NCBI GenBank assembly: GCA_012514775.1
Contig: JAAYZQ010000102.1
Coordinates: forward strand, 1-15,739
Direction: 5' to 3'
Origin: Anaerolineaceae bacterium
GTDB lineage: Bacteria; Chloroflexota; Anaerolineae; JAAYZQ01
Length of the DNA: 15,739 nt
Position 1 is the stretch's first letter. Each line of letters opens with the position of its first letter. A program made the position numbers and the translations under genes. The notes beneath the pieces are model-generated. The model was not told where the DNA came from. It did not search any database and worked only from the letters and a program-made list of their open reading frames with translations. Positions 6,531 through 13,680 of the stretch are shown here, in pieces.

Positions 6531-8066
6531 GCGTGAATCGTTCTCTTCTCCCACAACCTGCTGGAGCGAGTACAGCTCGCCGAACTTCTGGCCGAGATAG
6601 CGCAGGTACGGCTCGATGCTCAGGGGCCCGCCGGTGACCCGGTCGACCAGCTCGGCCGTCGTGAACTTGCTCCCGTGGCGATAGACGTTTTCCCTGAGCC
6701 AGCGGTGAAGCGTGCCCAGCTCGCCTTGCTCCATCTCGCCGGGGATCTCCGGGTGGCGGCGCAGGGCCGCCTCGAAAAACTGGGCGCCGAGGATGTTGCC
6801 CAGGGTATAGCCCTGGAACGCTCCTCCCACAAAGCCCCAGAACCAATGCACGTCCTGCATCACGCCGTCCCGGTCGTCGGGCGGCACGATGCCCATGTCC
6901 TGCCGGAAGCGCTCGCGCCACGCCTCGGGCAGGTCCTTCACGGCCAGCTTGCCCTCCAGCATCTCCAGCTCAAAGTCAAAGCGCAGCATGATGTGCAGGT
7001 CGTAGGTCATCTCGTCGGCTTCGGTGCGGATGAGGGAGCGCTGCACCTTGTTGATGGCCTGGTGAAAGGTGTCGAGGGAGACGCTGCCCAACTGCTCGGG
7101 AAAGGCAGCCTGGAAGCGCGGATAGTAGAACCGCCAGAAGGGGAGGCTGCGGCCCACCAGGTTCTCCCACAGGCGCGACGTGCTCTCGTGCACGCCGGCC
7201 GAAGTGCCTTCCGCCAGGAGGGTGCCCTCCAGGCCGGGATCGATGCCCTGCTCGTAGAGGGCGTGGCCTCCCTCGTGGAGGGCGCCAAAAAAGGCCTCTC
7301 CCAGGTCGCGTTCCCGGACCCGGTTGGTGACGCGCACGTCGCCGATGGAAAAGGCCGTCGTGAAGGGATGGGGCGCCTGGTCCTGGCGGCCGCGCCGGAA
7401 ATCGTAGCCCATACGCTCCAGCACCTCCAGGCTCAGCTCCCACTGCTGCGCGGCCGGGAAGTGCTGCTTGAGGCAGGATGCGTCGGCGGCGGGCCGGGCG
7501 ACGATGGCCTGTACCAGGGGCACCAGGCGCTGGCGCAGCTCGGCCAGCAAGGGCCGCAGCGTCGAGACCGTGAGCCCATAGTCTTGCAGGGCAATGAAGG
7601 GGTCGGCCACGTGCTCGTGGTCAGGGAAATAGCCGGCAAAGCGGCGGCTCAGCTCCAGGCTCCTGGCCAGGAAGGGTCGGACGGCCTCAAAGTCGTTCGC
7701 CGGGCGGGCGGCCATCCAGGCCTGGAAGGTGGTGGCGAAATGCTCCTCGGCCCCGGCCATGAACTCGGCCGGAACGCGGGCCGCCATCTCGTGCGTGCGC
7801 CGCACGAAGCGGATGAGGCTGGCGTCGTCCGAGTCGTAGGGCAGGCTGGTCTCGTAGGGAGCCAGGTCGTCCAGGAGCCGGGCGAGAGCCGGATCCGTCA
7901 GGCGCTCGTGGGCCAGGCGTCCCAGGAGGGCGGTCTGGCGGGCACGGGCGGGGCCCCCGCCTTCGGGCATGTAGGCGGCCTGGTCCCAGCCGAGGACGGC
8001 CCTGGCGGCTCTCAAGTCATGGATCTCGGCCTGGCGGGCCTTGAGTTCTGCGAGCTTTTTCTCCAC
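6525..8066 (-). CDS. Carboxypeptidase Taq-type (M32) metallocarboxypeptidase
   Basis: Complete 513-residue M32 zinc carboxypeptidase, a normal length (about 500). The active-site HEGGH (264-268) provides two zinc ligands and the catalytic E265. The conserved HESTSRLWEN (293-302) provides the third ligand, E294. Other family motifs are HPF (233-235), IRTEADEMTYDLH further on, and GYTLGNILGAQ near the C-terminus. These cytoplasmic, all-helical dimeric enzymes trim C-terminal residues from peptides. The start is GTG 8066, with GAGGGAG just upstream, 18 bp after the recJ stop, so the two are probably co-transcribed. The final residue and the stop codon lie inside the 50-bp palindromic repeat, so insertion of that element may have reset the C-terminus. 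No catalytic residue is missing. Confidence 0.95.
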   Translation of the reverse strand: MEKKLAELKARQAEIHDLRAARAVLGWDQAAYMPEGGGPARARQTALLGRLAHERLTDPALARLLDDLAPYETSLPYDSDDASLIRFVRRTHEMAARVPAEFMAGAEEHFATTFQAWMAARPANDFEAVRPFLARSLELSRRFAGYFPDHEHVADPFIALQDYGLTVSTLRPLLAELRQRLVPLVQAIVARPAADASCLKQHFPAAQQWELSLEVLERMGYDFRRGRQDQAPHPFTTAFSIGDVRVTNRVRERDLGEAFFGALHEGGHALYEQGIDPGLEGTLLAEGTSAGVHESTSRLWENLVGRSLPFWRFYYPRFQAAFPEQLGSVSLDTFHQAINKVQRSLIRTEADEMTYDLHIMLRFDFELEMLEGKLAVKDLPEAWRERFRQDMGIVPPDDRDGVMQDVHWFWGFVGGAFQGYTLGNILGAQFFEAALRRHPEIPGEMEQGELGTLHRWLRENVYRHGSKFTTAELVDRVTGGPLSIEPYLRYLGQKFGELYSLQQVVGEENDSRS

Positions 8067-8084
8067 GTTCTCCCTCGATGTGTT

Positions 8085-9782
8085 CTAGGATGGCCGGGCC
8101 GGCCGCAGGTCGTGCAGCAGGAGCCTCAGCCGCTTCTCGCCGTTCCACTCGTTGTATTCCAGGGAATACACCACGTCGGCGCGGTCCGGGAGGTCGTCCA
8201 GGATGTGCCCGTGGCGAAAGAACATGGCGGGCCAGGCGATGCCGCGCCTGTCGCGCAGGATGAGCTTCAGGTGCTTCTGTTCGTTGCCCATGGCCCACCG
8301 CTCCCTGACCTCCACGTCGCGGGCCAGCAGGAGCGGCTCCGGGTTCTGCATGCCGCACGGTTGGACCTGGCGCAGGAGGGCGTAGGCCGTCTCGTCTACC
8401 CGGTCGAGGGCCAGCTCGGCGTCGATCTCGAGCACCGGCTTCAGCTCGGTGCTGGCCAGCCTGGTGGCCGCGATCTCGACCAGGCGCGCCCGCAGGGCGT
8501 CGAGGTTGGCCGTGGCCACGGTAAAGCCGGCGGCCATGGCGTGGCCGCCGTGGCGGATGAGCAGGTCCCGGCAGCAGTCCAGCGCCTCGGTGATGTCAAA
8601 CTCCGGGATGGACCGGCAAGAGCCCCGGCTCTCCCGGTCGCCGCGGTGGACGACGATGCTCGGCCGGTAGTGGGCCTCGACCAGGCGGCTGGCCGCCAGG
8701 CCGACGATGCCCGGCGGGAAGCCCGGATCGTCGGCCAGCAGGAGAAAGGCGTCCGGGTCGCGGTCCAGAATCTGGGCCTCGGCGGCGGCGAACGTCTCTT
8801 CGGTGATCTGCCTGCGCTGCCGGTTCAGGTCGCCCAACTGCTTGCCCAGCTCCTGGGTCTCCAGGGGCTCGCTGCTGCGCAGGAGCCGGTAGGCGATCAT
8901 GGCATCGTCGATGCGCCCCGCGGCGTTCAGCCGGGGACCGAGGAGAAAGCCGATGGCCGTCGAGTCGACGGCCCCGCGGCGCACGCCGGCGTCGGCCATG
9001 AGGGCCTCGATGCCGGGGCGGGCGGCGTTGTTGATCCGGTCCAGGCCGCGCCGCACCAGGGCGCGGTTCTCGCCCACCAGGGGGACGAGGTCGGCCACGG
9101 TGCCCAGGGCCACCAGGTCGAGGAGCGCCTCCTCCTGGAGGCCGGCGGGCGGCGAGGCACGCAGCAGGCCCTGGGACAGCTTGTAGGCCAGCCCGACCCC
9201 GGAGAGCTCTTTGAACGGATAGTCGCAACCCGGCTGCTTGGGGTTGACGACGGCCAGGGCCGGGGGGATCTCTTCCGCCGGCCGGTGGTGATCGGTGACG
9301 ATGAGCTGCAGGCCGCGGTTGGCCTCCCGCACCTCCTCTATGGAGCGAATGCCACAGTCTACCGTGACGACGAGGCGTACCTTCTGCTTCCACAGCTCGC
9401 GGAGGGCGGGGATGTTGAGGCCGTAGCCCTCGTCCACGCGGTCGGGGATGTAGGGGATGACGTTGGCGCCCAGGGCATCCAGGGTTTCGGTCAGGAGGGC
9501 CGTGGCGGTCACGCCGTCGGCGTCAAAGTCGCCATAGACCGCGATCTTTTCGCCGCGCCGGATGGCCTGCCTGATGCGCTCCACGGCCCGGGGCAGGCCC
9601 TTGAGCCGCGCCGGATCGTCCTCTCCGGCACGGCACGACAAAAAGTCGTAGGCCTGGCCCAGGTCCTGGATCCCCCGCCGGAGCAAGAGCCGGACCGTGA
9701 GCGGGCGCAGGGAAGCAAATCGCGTCAGGTCCCGCTCGTCTGTGGGGTCCGGCTCGATCCACCGCATGAGCGGCAGCGACAT
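8085..9782 (-). CDS. recJ: Single-stranded-DNA-specific exonuclease RecJ
   Basis: A 565-residue protein with the full RecJ layout. DHH domain motifs: YGDFDADGVTA (83-93), VTVDCG (139-144) and TDHHRPAE (163-170), the metal-binding core of the 5'-3' single-strand nuclease. Then come GVGLAYKL (195-202) and LGPRLNAAGR (281-290). The DHHA1 domain has GSCRS (387-391) and HGGHAMAAGFT (411-421), and the C-terminal OB-like domain follows. RecJ works in mismatch repair, base-excision repair and RecF-pathway recombination. I chose ATG 9782 because AAAGGAG stands 5 nt upstream. The upstream ATG at 9824 would add 14 residues that overlap a terminator and has no support. Lengths and motifs match the family. 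It heads the minus-strand run with the peptidase. No promoter is visible between it and the terminator at 9815-9851. Confidence 0.96.
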   Translation of the reverse strand: MSLPLMRWIEPDPTDERDLTRFASLRPLTVRLLLRRGIQDLGQAYDFLSCRAGEDDPARLKGLPRAVERIRQAIRRGEKIAVYGDFDADGVTATALLTETLDALGANVIPYIPDRVDEGYGLNIPALRELWKQKVRLVVTVDCGIRSIEEVREANRGLQLIVTDHHRPAEEIPPALAVVNPKQPGCDYPFKELSGVGLAYKLSQGLLRASPPAGLQEEALLDLVALGTVADLVPLVGENRALVRRGLDRINNAARPGIEALMADAGVRRGAVDSTAIGFLLGPRLNAAGRIDDAMIAYRLLRSSEPLETQELGKQLGDLNRQRRQITEETFAAAEAQILDRDPDAFLLLADDPGFPPGIVGLAASRLVEAHYRPSIVVHRGDRESRGSCRSIPEFDITEALDCCRDLLIRHGGHAMAAGFTVATANLDALRARLVEIAATRLASTELKPVLEIDAELALDRVDETAYALLRQVQPCGMQNPEPLLLARDVEVRERWAMGNEQKHLKLILRDRRGIAWPAMFFRHGHILDDLPDRADVVYSLEYNEWNGEKRLRLLLHDLRPARPS

Positions 9783-9814
9783 CGTGCTCCTTTCCGCGTG
9801 CCCGTCCCCGTGGG

Positions 9815-9851
9815 CAAAAAGCAAGAGCGAGGCACAGTGGGCCCTCGCTCT
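9815..9851 (-). terminator. Rho-independent terminator after the DUF4870 gene
   Basis: On the minus strand AGAGCGAGG (9851-9843) pairs perfectly with CCTCGCTCT (9832-9824) around a 10-nt loop, followed by TGC and five T (9820-9816). It lies 27 bp after the DUF4870 stop and 33 bp before the recJ start. It therefore either separates the two genes or attenuates transcription into recJ. Confidence 0.8.
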
Positions 9852-9878
9852 GCGGTCAACCTCGATAAGCAGGCTGCT

Positions 9879-10244
9879 TTACAGCCAATTCTGACCCTTC
9901 AGGAACTCGGTCAGCCAGGGAATCTCAAAGTACTTGCCCTGATACGCCTCGTAGGCCCAATAGACCGTGATGAACCACAGCAAAATTGCGCCAAAGCCAC
10001 ACACCCCACCTATGAAGAATGTAATCGCCGCCAGGATACAGCCCAGCAGCACGACCAGGACCCAGAGGACAATGTTGGCTGCCAGGGCCTGAACGGCGTG
10101 AAACCTCTGGAACGGGCGGGCCTTCATATCTTCGGCCAGCAGGATAACGATGGCGACGATGGGAATGGGGTAAGACAGGGCAGCCATGAGCTTGTCATTA
10201 TCAGTGACGTCGCCAGCGGGCGGAATGCCATATTCCTCTTCCAT
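9879..10244 (-). CDS. DUF4870-domain small membrane protein
   Basis: A 121-residue protein. The acidic, soluble start (MEEEYGIPPAGDVTDNDK) precedes three hydrophobic segments (about 20-37, 53-78 and 80-101). Between the first two lies KARPFQRFHAVQAL (41-54), the family signature of DUF4870/Tic20-like small proteins, in which F-x-R-F-H-A-x-Q-A-L is strongly conserved. The function of the family is unknown. The translation start is ATG 10244, because a textbook Shine-Dalgarno AAAGGAGGTGA sits 8 nt before it. The in-frame GTG at 10253 lies within that Shine-Dalgarno and can be dismissed. It has its own promoter (10304-10332) and terminator (9815-9851), so it looks monocistronic. Confidence 0.88.
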   Translation of the reverse strand: MEEEYGIPPAGDVTDNDKLMAALSYPIPIVAIVILLAEDMKARPFQRFHAVQALAANIVLWVLVVLLGCILAAITFFIGGVCGFGAILLWFITVYWAYEAYQGKYFEIPWLTEFLKGQNWL

Positions 10245-10303
10245 CTTGTTCACCTCCTTTCGGTGTTCTTTCGCGCGCCCGGCGTCGATGCCAGCGCCCT
10301 ACC

Positions 10304-10332
10304 ATTTTAGCAGTCTCCGGAAGAATTGTCAA
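10304..10332 (-). promoter_or_regulatory. Sigma-70-type promoter of the DUF4870 gene
   Basis: On the minus strand a perfect -35 TTGACA (10332-10327) is followed by exactly 17 bp and TAAAAT (10309-10304), five of six matches to TATAAT. The expected start is near 10297, giving a leader of about 50 nt with a strong ribosome binding site. It is back to back with the fmt promoter. Confidence 0.8.
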
Positions 10333-10371
10333 ACCCACGAGGAGCCTGCCGAATCCCCGGGGCCGTGACGT

Positions 10372-10400
10372 TTGGTTGGCGTGGCGGGATATGATACAAT
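10372..10400 (+). promoter_or_regulatory. Promoter of fmt
   Basis: TACAAT (10395-10400) lies 17 bp after TTGGTT (10372-10377), a weak -35 box. The expected start near 10407 leaves a leader of about 15 nt with the GGAGG at 10411-10415. Confidence 0.6.
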
Positions 10401-10421
10401 GCCTTTTGACGGAGGAAGATC

Positions 10422-11357
10422 ATGGCGCGAATTGTTTTCATGGGTACGCCCGACTTTGCGGTGCCGTCGCTGCAGGCGCTGGCGCGGGACCACCAGGTGG
10501 TGGGCGTGGTGACGCAGCCCGACCGGCCGGCCGGTCGGGGACGCCGGCTGGTGGCGCCGCCGGTCAAGGAGGCGGCCGGGGCCCTCGGCCTGGAGGTGAT
10601 CCAGCCGCCGACGCTGCGCCGGCCCGAAGTGGTGGAGCGCCTGGTGGCCTGGCGGCCGGACCTCGTCGTCGTCGCCGCCTTTGGCCAGATTCTGCGGCCC
10701 GAGGTGTTGGGCATCCCGCCCCATGGCTGCCTGAACGTCCACGCCTCGCTGCTGCCCCGCTACCGGGGCGCGGCGCCCATCCCCGCGGCCATCCTGGCGG
10801 GCGACGAGCGGACGGGCGTGACCATCATGCGCATGGACGAGGGGTTGGACACGGGGCCAATGCTGGCCCAGGCCGACTGGCCCATCGGCCCGGACGACAC
10901 CACCGGCAGCCTGACGGCGGACCTGGCCCGGCTTGGCGCCAGCCTGCTCGTCGAGGCCTTGCCCGGCTGGCTCGAGGGTCGCATCGCGCCGCGGCCCCAG
11001 GACGATTCGCAGGCGACCTATTGCCGGACGTTGCAGAAGGAAGATGGGCTGCTGGACTGGGCGCTGACGGCGGCCTACCTGGACCGCCAGGTGCGGGCCT
11101 GCGATCCCTGGCCCGGCGCCTACACGGCGTGGGCGGGGCAGCGGCTCAAGATATTGCGAGCCCGCCCCCTGCCGGGACGTCCGGGCCCCGGGGGCGTCGA
11201 GCCCGGGCGGGTGGTCGACCTGGCGCCGGGGACCGGGGTCGTCACGGGCGAAGGGGTGTTGGAGCTGCTGCAGGTGCAGCTCGCCGGCAAGAGCGCCATG
11301 GACGTACACGCCTTTGCGCAGGGCCGGCGCGATTTCGTGGGCTCGACTTTGGGGTAA
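10422..11357 (+). CDS. fmt: Methionyl-tRNA formyltransferase
   Basis: Complete 311-residue protein, the expected length. It transfers a formyl group from 10-formyl-tetrahydrofolate to Met-tRNAfMet for translation initiation. The N-terminal Rossmann domain starts IVFMGTPDFAVPSL (4-17). The catalytic triad is visible as N105 and H107 in LNVHASLLPRYRGAAPI (104-120) and D143 in DEGLDTGPML (139-148), one residue earlier than in E. coli Fmt (N106, H108, D144). The C-terminal OB-fold domain covers roughly 205-311. ATG 10422 has GGAGG 6 nt upstream. The peptide deformylase gene def, a frequent partner, is not next to it here; a divergent DUF4870 gene is upstream and ffh is downstream with its own promoter. 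No anomalies. Confidence 0.97.
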   Translation: MARIVFMGTPDFAVPSLQALARDHQVVGVVTQPDRPAGRGRRLVAPPVKEAAGALGLEVIQPPTLRRPEVVERLVAWRPDLVVVAAFGQILRPEVLGIPPHGCLNVHASLLPRYRGAAPIPAAILAGDERTGVTIMRMDEGLDTGPMLAQADWPIGPDDTTGSLTADLARLGASLLVEALPGWLEGRIAPRPQDDSQATYCRTLQKEDGLLDWALTAAYLDRQVRACDPWPGAYTAWAGQRLKILRARPLPGRPGPGGVEPGRVVDLAPGTGVVTGEGVLELLQVQLAGKSAMDVHAFAQGRRDFVGSTLG

Positions 11358-11380
11358 CCCTACGCAAAACAATCCCGGGC

Positions 11381-11409
11381 TTGACGAAATCCCTCTTCTC
11401 GCATACAAT
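11381..11409 (+). promoter_or_regulatory. Sigma-70-type promoter of ffh
   Basis: TTGACG (11381-11386), a 17-bp spacer and TACAAT (11404-11409) give a near-consensus promoter just after the fmt stop. The expected start near 11416 leaves a leader of about 35 nt. It probably also drives rpsP, khpA and rimM. Confidence 0.8.
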
Positions 11410-11450
11410 ATAGGCTCCATACCCGGACCGGGTGAGCATAGGAATAGGAC

Positions 11451-12806
11451 GTGTTCGAGAATTTACAGGACAAGTTACAGGGAGTATTTGAAAAGCTATC
11501 CAGCCGGGGGAAGCTGAGCGAAGCCGACGTGGACGTGGCCCTGCGCGAGGTACGCCTGGCGCTGTTGGAAGCCGACGTCAACTTCAAGGTCGTCAAGGAC
11601 TTTGTCCAGCGCGTGCGCGAGCGGGCGGTGGGGGCCGAGGTGATGCGCAGCCTGACCCCGGCGCAACAGGTCATCAAGATCGTGCACGAGGAGTTGATCG
11701 CCACGCTCGGAGAACCGGCGCGGCTCAACCTCTCGGGCCCGACACCCCACGTGATCATGTTGGTGGGGTTGCAGGGCTCGGGCAAGACCACGACCGCGGC
11801 CAAGCTGGCGCTGAACCTGCGCCAGGCGGGGCAGCGGCCCCTGATGGTGGCCGCCGACACCCGCAGGCCGGCGGCCATCACCCAGATCGAGGTCCTGGGC
11901 AAGCAACTGGACATTCCCGTCCACAGCGAGGGGAACAAGGTGCCCCCGCCCCAGATCTGCGCCAACGCCCTCAAGCGGGCGCGGGAAGCGGCCTACAGCG
12001 TCGTCCTGCTGGACACAGCCGGCCGCCTGCACATCGACGACGAGTTGATGGGTGAGCTGGAACAGGTCAAGGCGCGCACGGACCCCCAGGAAGTGCTCCT
12101 GGTGGTGGATGCCATGACCGGCCAGGACGCCGTGCGCGTGGCCGACGAGTTTAACAAGCGGGTGGGCGTCACCGGGCTGATCCTCACCAAGGTCGACGGC
12201 GATGCCCGGGGTGGCGCCGCCATCTCGGTGCGTTCCGTGACCGGTGTGCCCATCAAGTTCATGGGCGTCGGCGAAAAGACCGATGCCCTGGAGGTCTTTT
12301 ATCCGGATCGCCTCGCCAGCCGCATCCTGGGCATGGGCGACATGCTGACCGCCATCGAAAAGGCACAGCAGGTCATGGACCAGGATCAGGCCGTCCGGAT
12401 GGGCGAGAGGCTGGTCAAGGGTGAGTTCAACCTGGAGGACTTTCGCGACCAGCTCCAAGAACTGAAAAAGATGGGGCCCTTGAGCCAATTGCTGGACATG
12501 ATTCCCGGGATGTCGCAACTCACCCGAGATTTGCAGCCCGACGTCACCGACCAGCAAATGAAGGTCATCGAGGCGATCATCAATTCTATGACCATTGAGG
12601 AGCGCCGCAGTCCGCGGGTCATAAACGGCAGCCGCAAGCGACGAATCGCCCGGGGATCGGGGACGTCGGTCACCGAGGTCAACGATCTGCTCTCCCAGTT
12701 TCGCCAGATGCAACGCCTCATGAAGCAAATGGGCGGCGGGGGCAAGCGCGGGGGTCGCGGTGGCATGCGTGGGTTGCTATCTATGCTGGGTGGCCAGGGT
12801 GGATAG
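11451..12806 (+). CDS. ffh: Signal recognition particle protein Ffh (SRP54)
   Basis: Complete 451-residue SRP GTPase, normal for the family. The N domain is a four-helix bundle (1-95). The G domain shows the P-loop GLQGSGKTT (106-114), the DTRRPAA segment (136-142), DTAGR (188-192), TKVDGDARGG (246-255) and GVPIKFMGVGEK after it. The methionine-rich M domain (about 300-440) contains RRIARGSGTSVTEVN, which binds 4.5S RNA, and ends in a Gly/Arg/Met-rich tail. With SRP RNA it carries ribosomes with hydrophobic nascent chains to FtsY at the membrane. Translation starts at GTG 11451 with a weak AGGAATAGGA upstream. It is the first gene of the ffh-rpsP-khpA-rimM order found in many bacteria. The 4.5S RNA gene was not seen in this window. 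Confidence 0.97.
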   Translation: MFENLQDKLQGVFEKLSSRGKLSEADVDVALREVRLALLEADVNFKVVKDFVQRVRERAVGAEVMRSLTPAQQVIKIVHEELIATLGEPARLNLSGPTPHVIMLVGLQGSGKTTTAAKLALNLRQAGQRPLMVAADTRRPAAITQIEVLGKQLDIPVHSEGNKVPPPQICANALKRAREAAYSVVLLDTAGRLHIDDELMGELEQVKARTDPQEVLLVVDAMTGQDAVRVADEFNKRVGVTGLILTKVDGDARGGAAISVRSVTGVPIKFMGVGEKTDALEVFYPDRLASRILGMGDMLTAIEKAQQVMDQDQAVRMGERLVKGEFNLEDFRDQLQELKKMGPLSQLLDMIPGMSQLTRDLQPDVTDQQMKVIEAIINSMTIEERRSPRVINGSRKRRIARGSGTSVTEVNDLLSQFRQMQRLMKQMGGGGKRGGRGGMRGLLSMLGGQGG

Positions 12807-12899
12807 GCAGGCCCAGACAAGGGAGTTTGTTGCTGGCTGGGTCCAGCCGAAGTTCATAATCAAGACTGGCCAGACCAATAAGGAGGTCTCGAGAAAGCA

Positions 12900-13409
12900 A
12901 TGGTGAAGATTCGACTGCGCCGCACCGGCGCGAAGAAGCAACCGCATTACCGTGTCGTAGTGACCGACAGCAAGGCGCCCCGTGATGGCAAGTTTATCGA
13001 GGTTATTGGTCACTACAACCCGCGAACCCAACCGCCCACCGTCGAAATCGACGTTGAGCGCGCCCTCTACTGGCTCGGCTCCGGCGCCCAACCGAGCGCC
13101 GCGGTACAGCGCATGCTCGACCAACTGGGGATCATGGCCCAGGCGGCCGCCGTCCGCCGTGGAGAGATCTCGGTCGAACAACTGGCAGCCCAGTTCCGGG
13201 CCCAGGCGCAGGAACCCGCCGCCGAAGAGGCGTCAACCTCGGCGTTCGAAGAGCAGGAAGAGCTGCTTCCCGAGGGAGAAGAGGCCGAGTTTGAAGAAGA
13301 GGCCGAGCTCTACGAAGAAGACGAAGAAGAGGAATGGGAAGAGGAAGAAGATCTCGACGACGACGAGTATGACCTAGACGAAGAGGAAGATCTGGACGAC
13401 GAAGATTGA
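12900..13409 (+). CDS. rpsP: Ribosomal protein bS16 with long acidic C-terminal extension
   Basis: A 169-residue protein. The first 85 or so residues are an ordinary bS16 of the 30S subunit: [20 protein letters not shown] at the start, [16 protein letters not shown] (26-41) and WLGSGAQPS (58-66). The usual family length is about 80-100 residues. Here a linker (about 90-110) leads into an extreme acidic tail, with 38 Glu/Asp among residues 117-169 plus scattered aromatic residues, and no stop or frameshift in between. The coding DNA of the tail (about 13,246-13,406) is a purine-rich GAA/GAG/GAC run. AAGGAGG lies 13 nt before the ATG, a rather long spacing. The tail would be highly negatively charged and disordered; what it does is unknown. 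A similar tail may be common in relatives. Confidence 0.95.
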   Translation: MVKIRLRRTGAKKQPHYRVVVTDSKAPRDGKFIEVIGHYNPRTQPPTVEIDVERALYWLGSGAQPSAAVQRMLDQLGIMAQAAAVRRGEISVEQLAAQFRAQAQEPAAEEASTSAFEEQEELLPEGEEAEFEEEAELYEEDEEEEWEEEEDLDDDEYDLDEEEDLDDED

Positions 13410-13446
13410 TCACGCTCCTCAAACACTCTAGAAAGAGAGGCAGAAC

Positions 13447-13680
13447 ATGAACCTGAAAGAGTTGATCGAGTACATGGCCAAATCGCTCGTCGACGATCCC
13501 GACCGGGTCTTTGTCGAGGAGATCGAAGGGACCAGCGCTACCATCTACGAGTTGCGCGTGTCGCCCGAGGACATGGGTCGAGTCATCGGCAAACAGGGAC
13601 GTGTCGCCAATGCGATGCGGACGCTGCTGCGCGCAGCGGCTGCACGCCAGGGCCGGCGTGTTACGCTGGAGATCGTGTAG
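13447..13680 (+). CDS. khpA: KH-domain RNA-binding protein KhpA
   Basis: A 77-residue single KH-domain protein of the usual KhpA size, with the G-x-x-G loop in GRVIGKQGRVANAMR (44-58). KhpA binds RNA, often with KhpB/Jag, and influences cell elongation and translation in Firmicutes; its role here is inferred from the family. The gene sits between rpsP (37-bp gap) and rimM, the classical position. ATG 13447 has AGAGAGG about 6 nt upstream. The last base of its TAG stop is the first base of the rimM GTG (TAGTG), and the GGAG near its 3' end (13668-13671) acts as the rimM ribosome binding site. The two genes are therefore probably coupled in translation. Confidence 0.93.
   Translation: MNLKELIEYMAKSLVDDPDRVFVEEIEGTSATIYELRVSPEDMGRVIGKQGRVANAMRTLLRAAAARQGRRVTLEIV

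Noticed and set aside
4498..6921. An 807-codon minus-strand frame that includes the PH-like protein at its end
   Set aside because: Only the last 190 codons look like protein. The upstream part is an Arg/Pro/Gly-rich shadow of ssnA and the peptidase, and a GTG with a ribosome binding site opens the real gene.
10242..10253. GTG 10253 as start of the DUF4870 protein
   Set aside because: It lies inside the Shine-Dalgarno sequence of the ATG at 10244.
6675..10310. A 1,211-codon open frame on the plus strand across recJ, the peptidase and the DUF4870 gene
   Set aside because: It is the antisense shadow of high-GC genes on the minus strand with clear motifs; its translation is low-complexity Gly/Ala/Arg/Val/Leu sequence without a domain.
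12832..12860. CATAAT at 12855-12860 as a separate rpsP promoter
   Set aside because: No -35 box at acceptable spacing; rpsP is more simply read from the ffh promoter.
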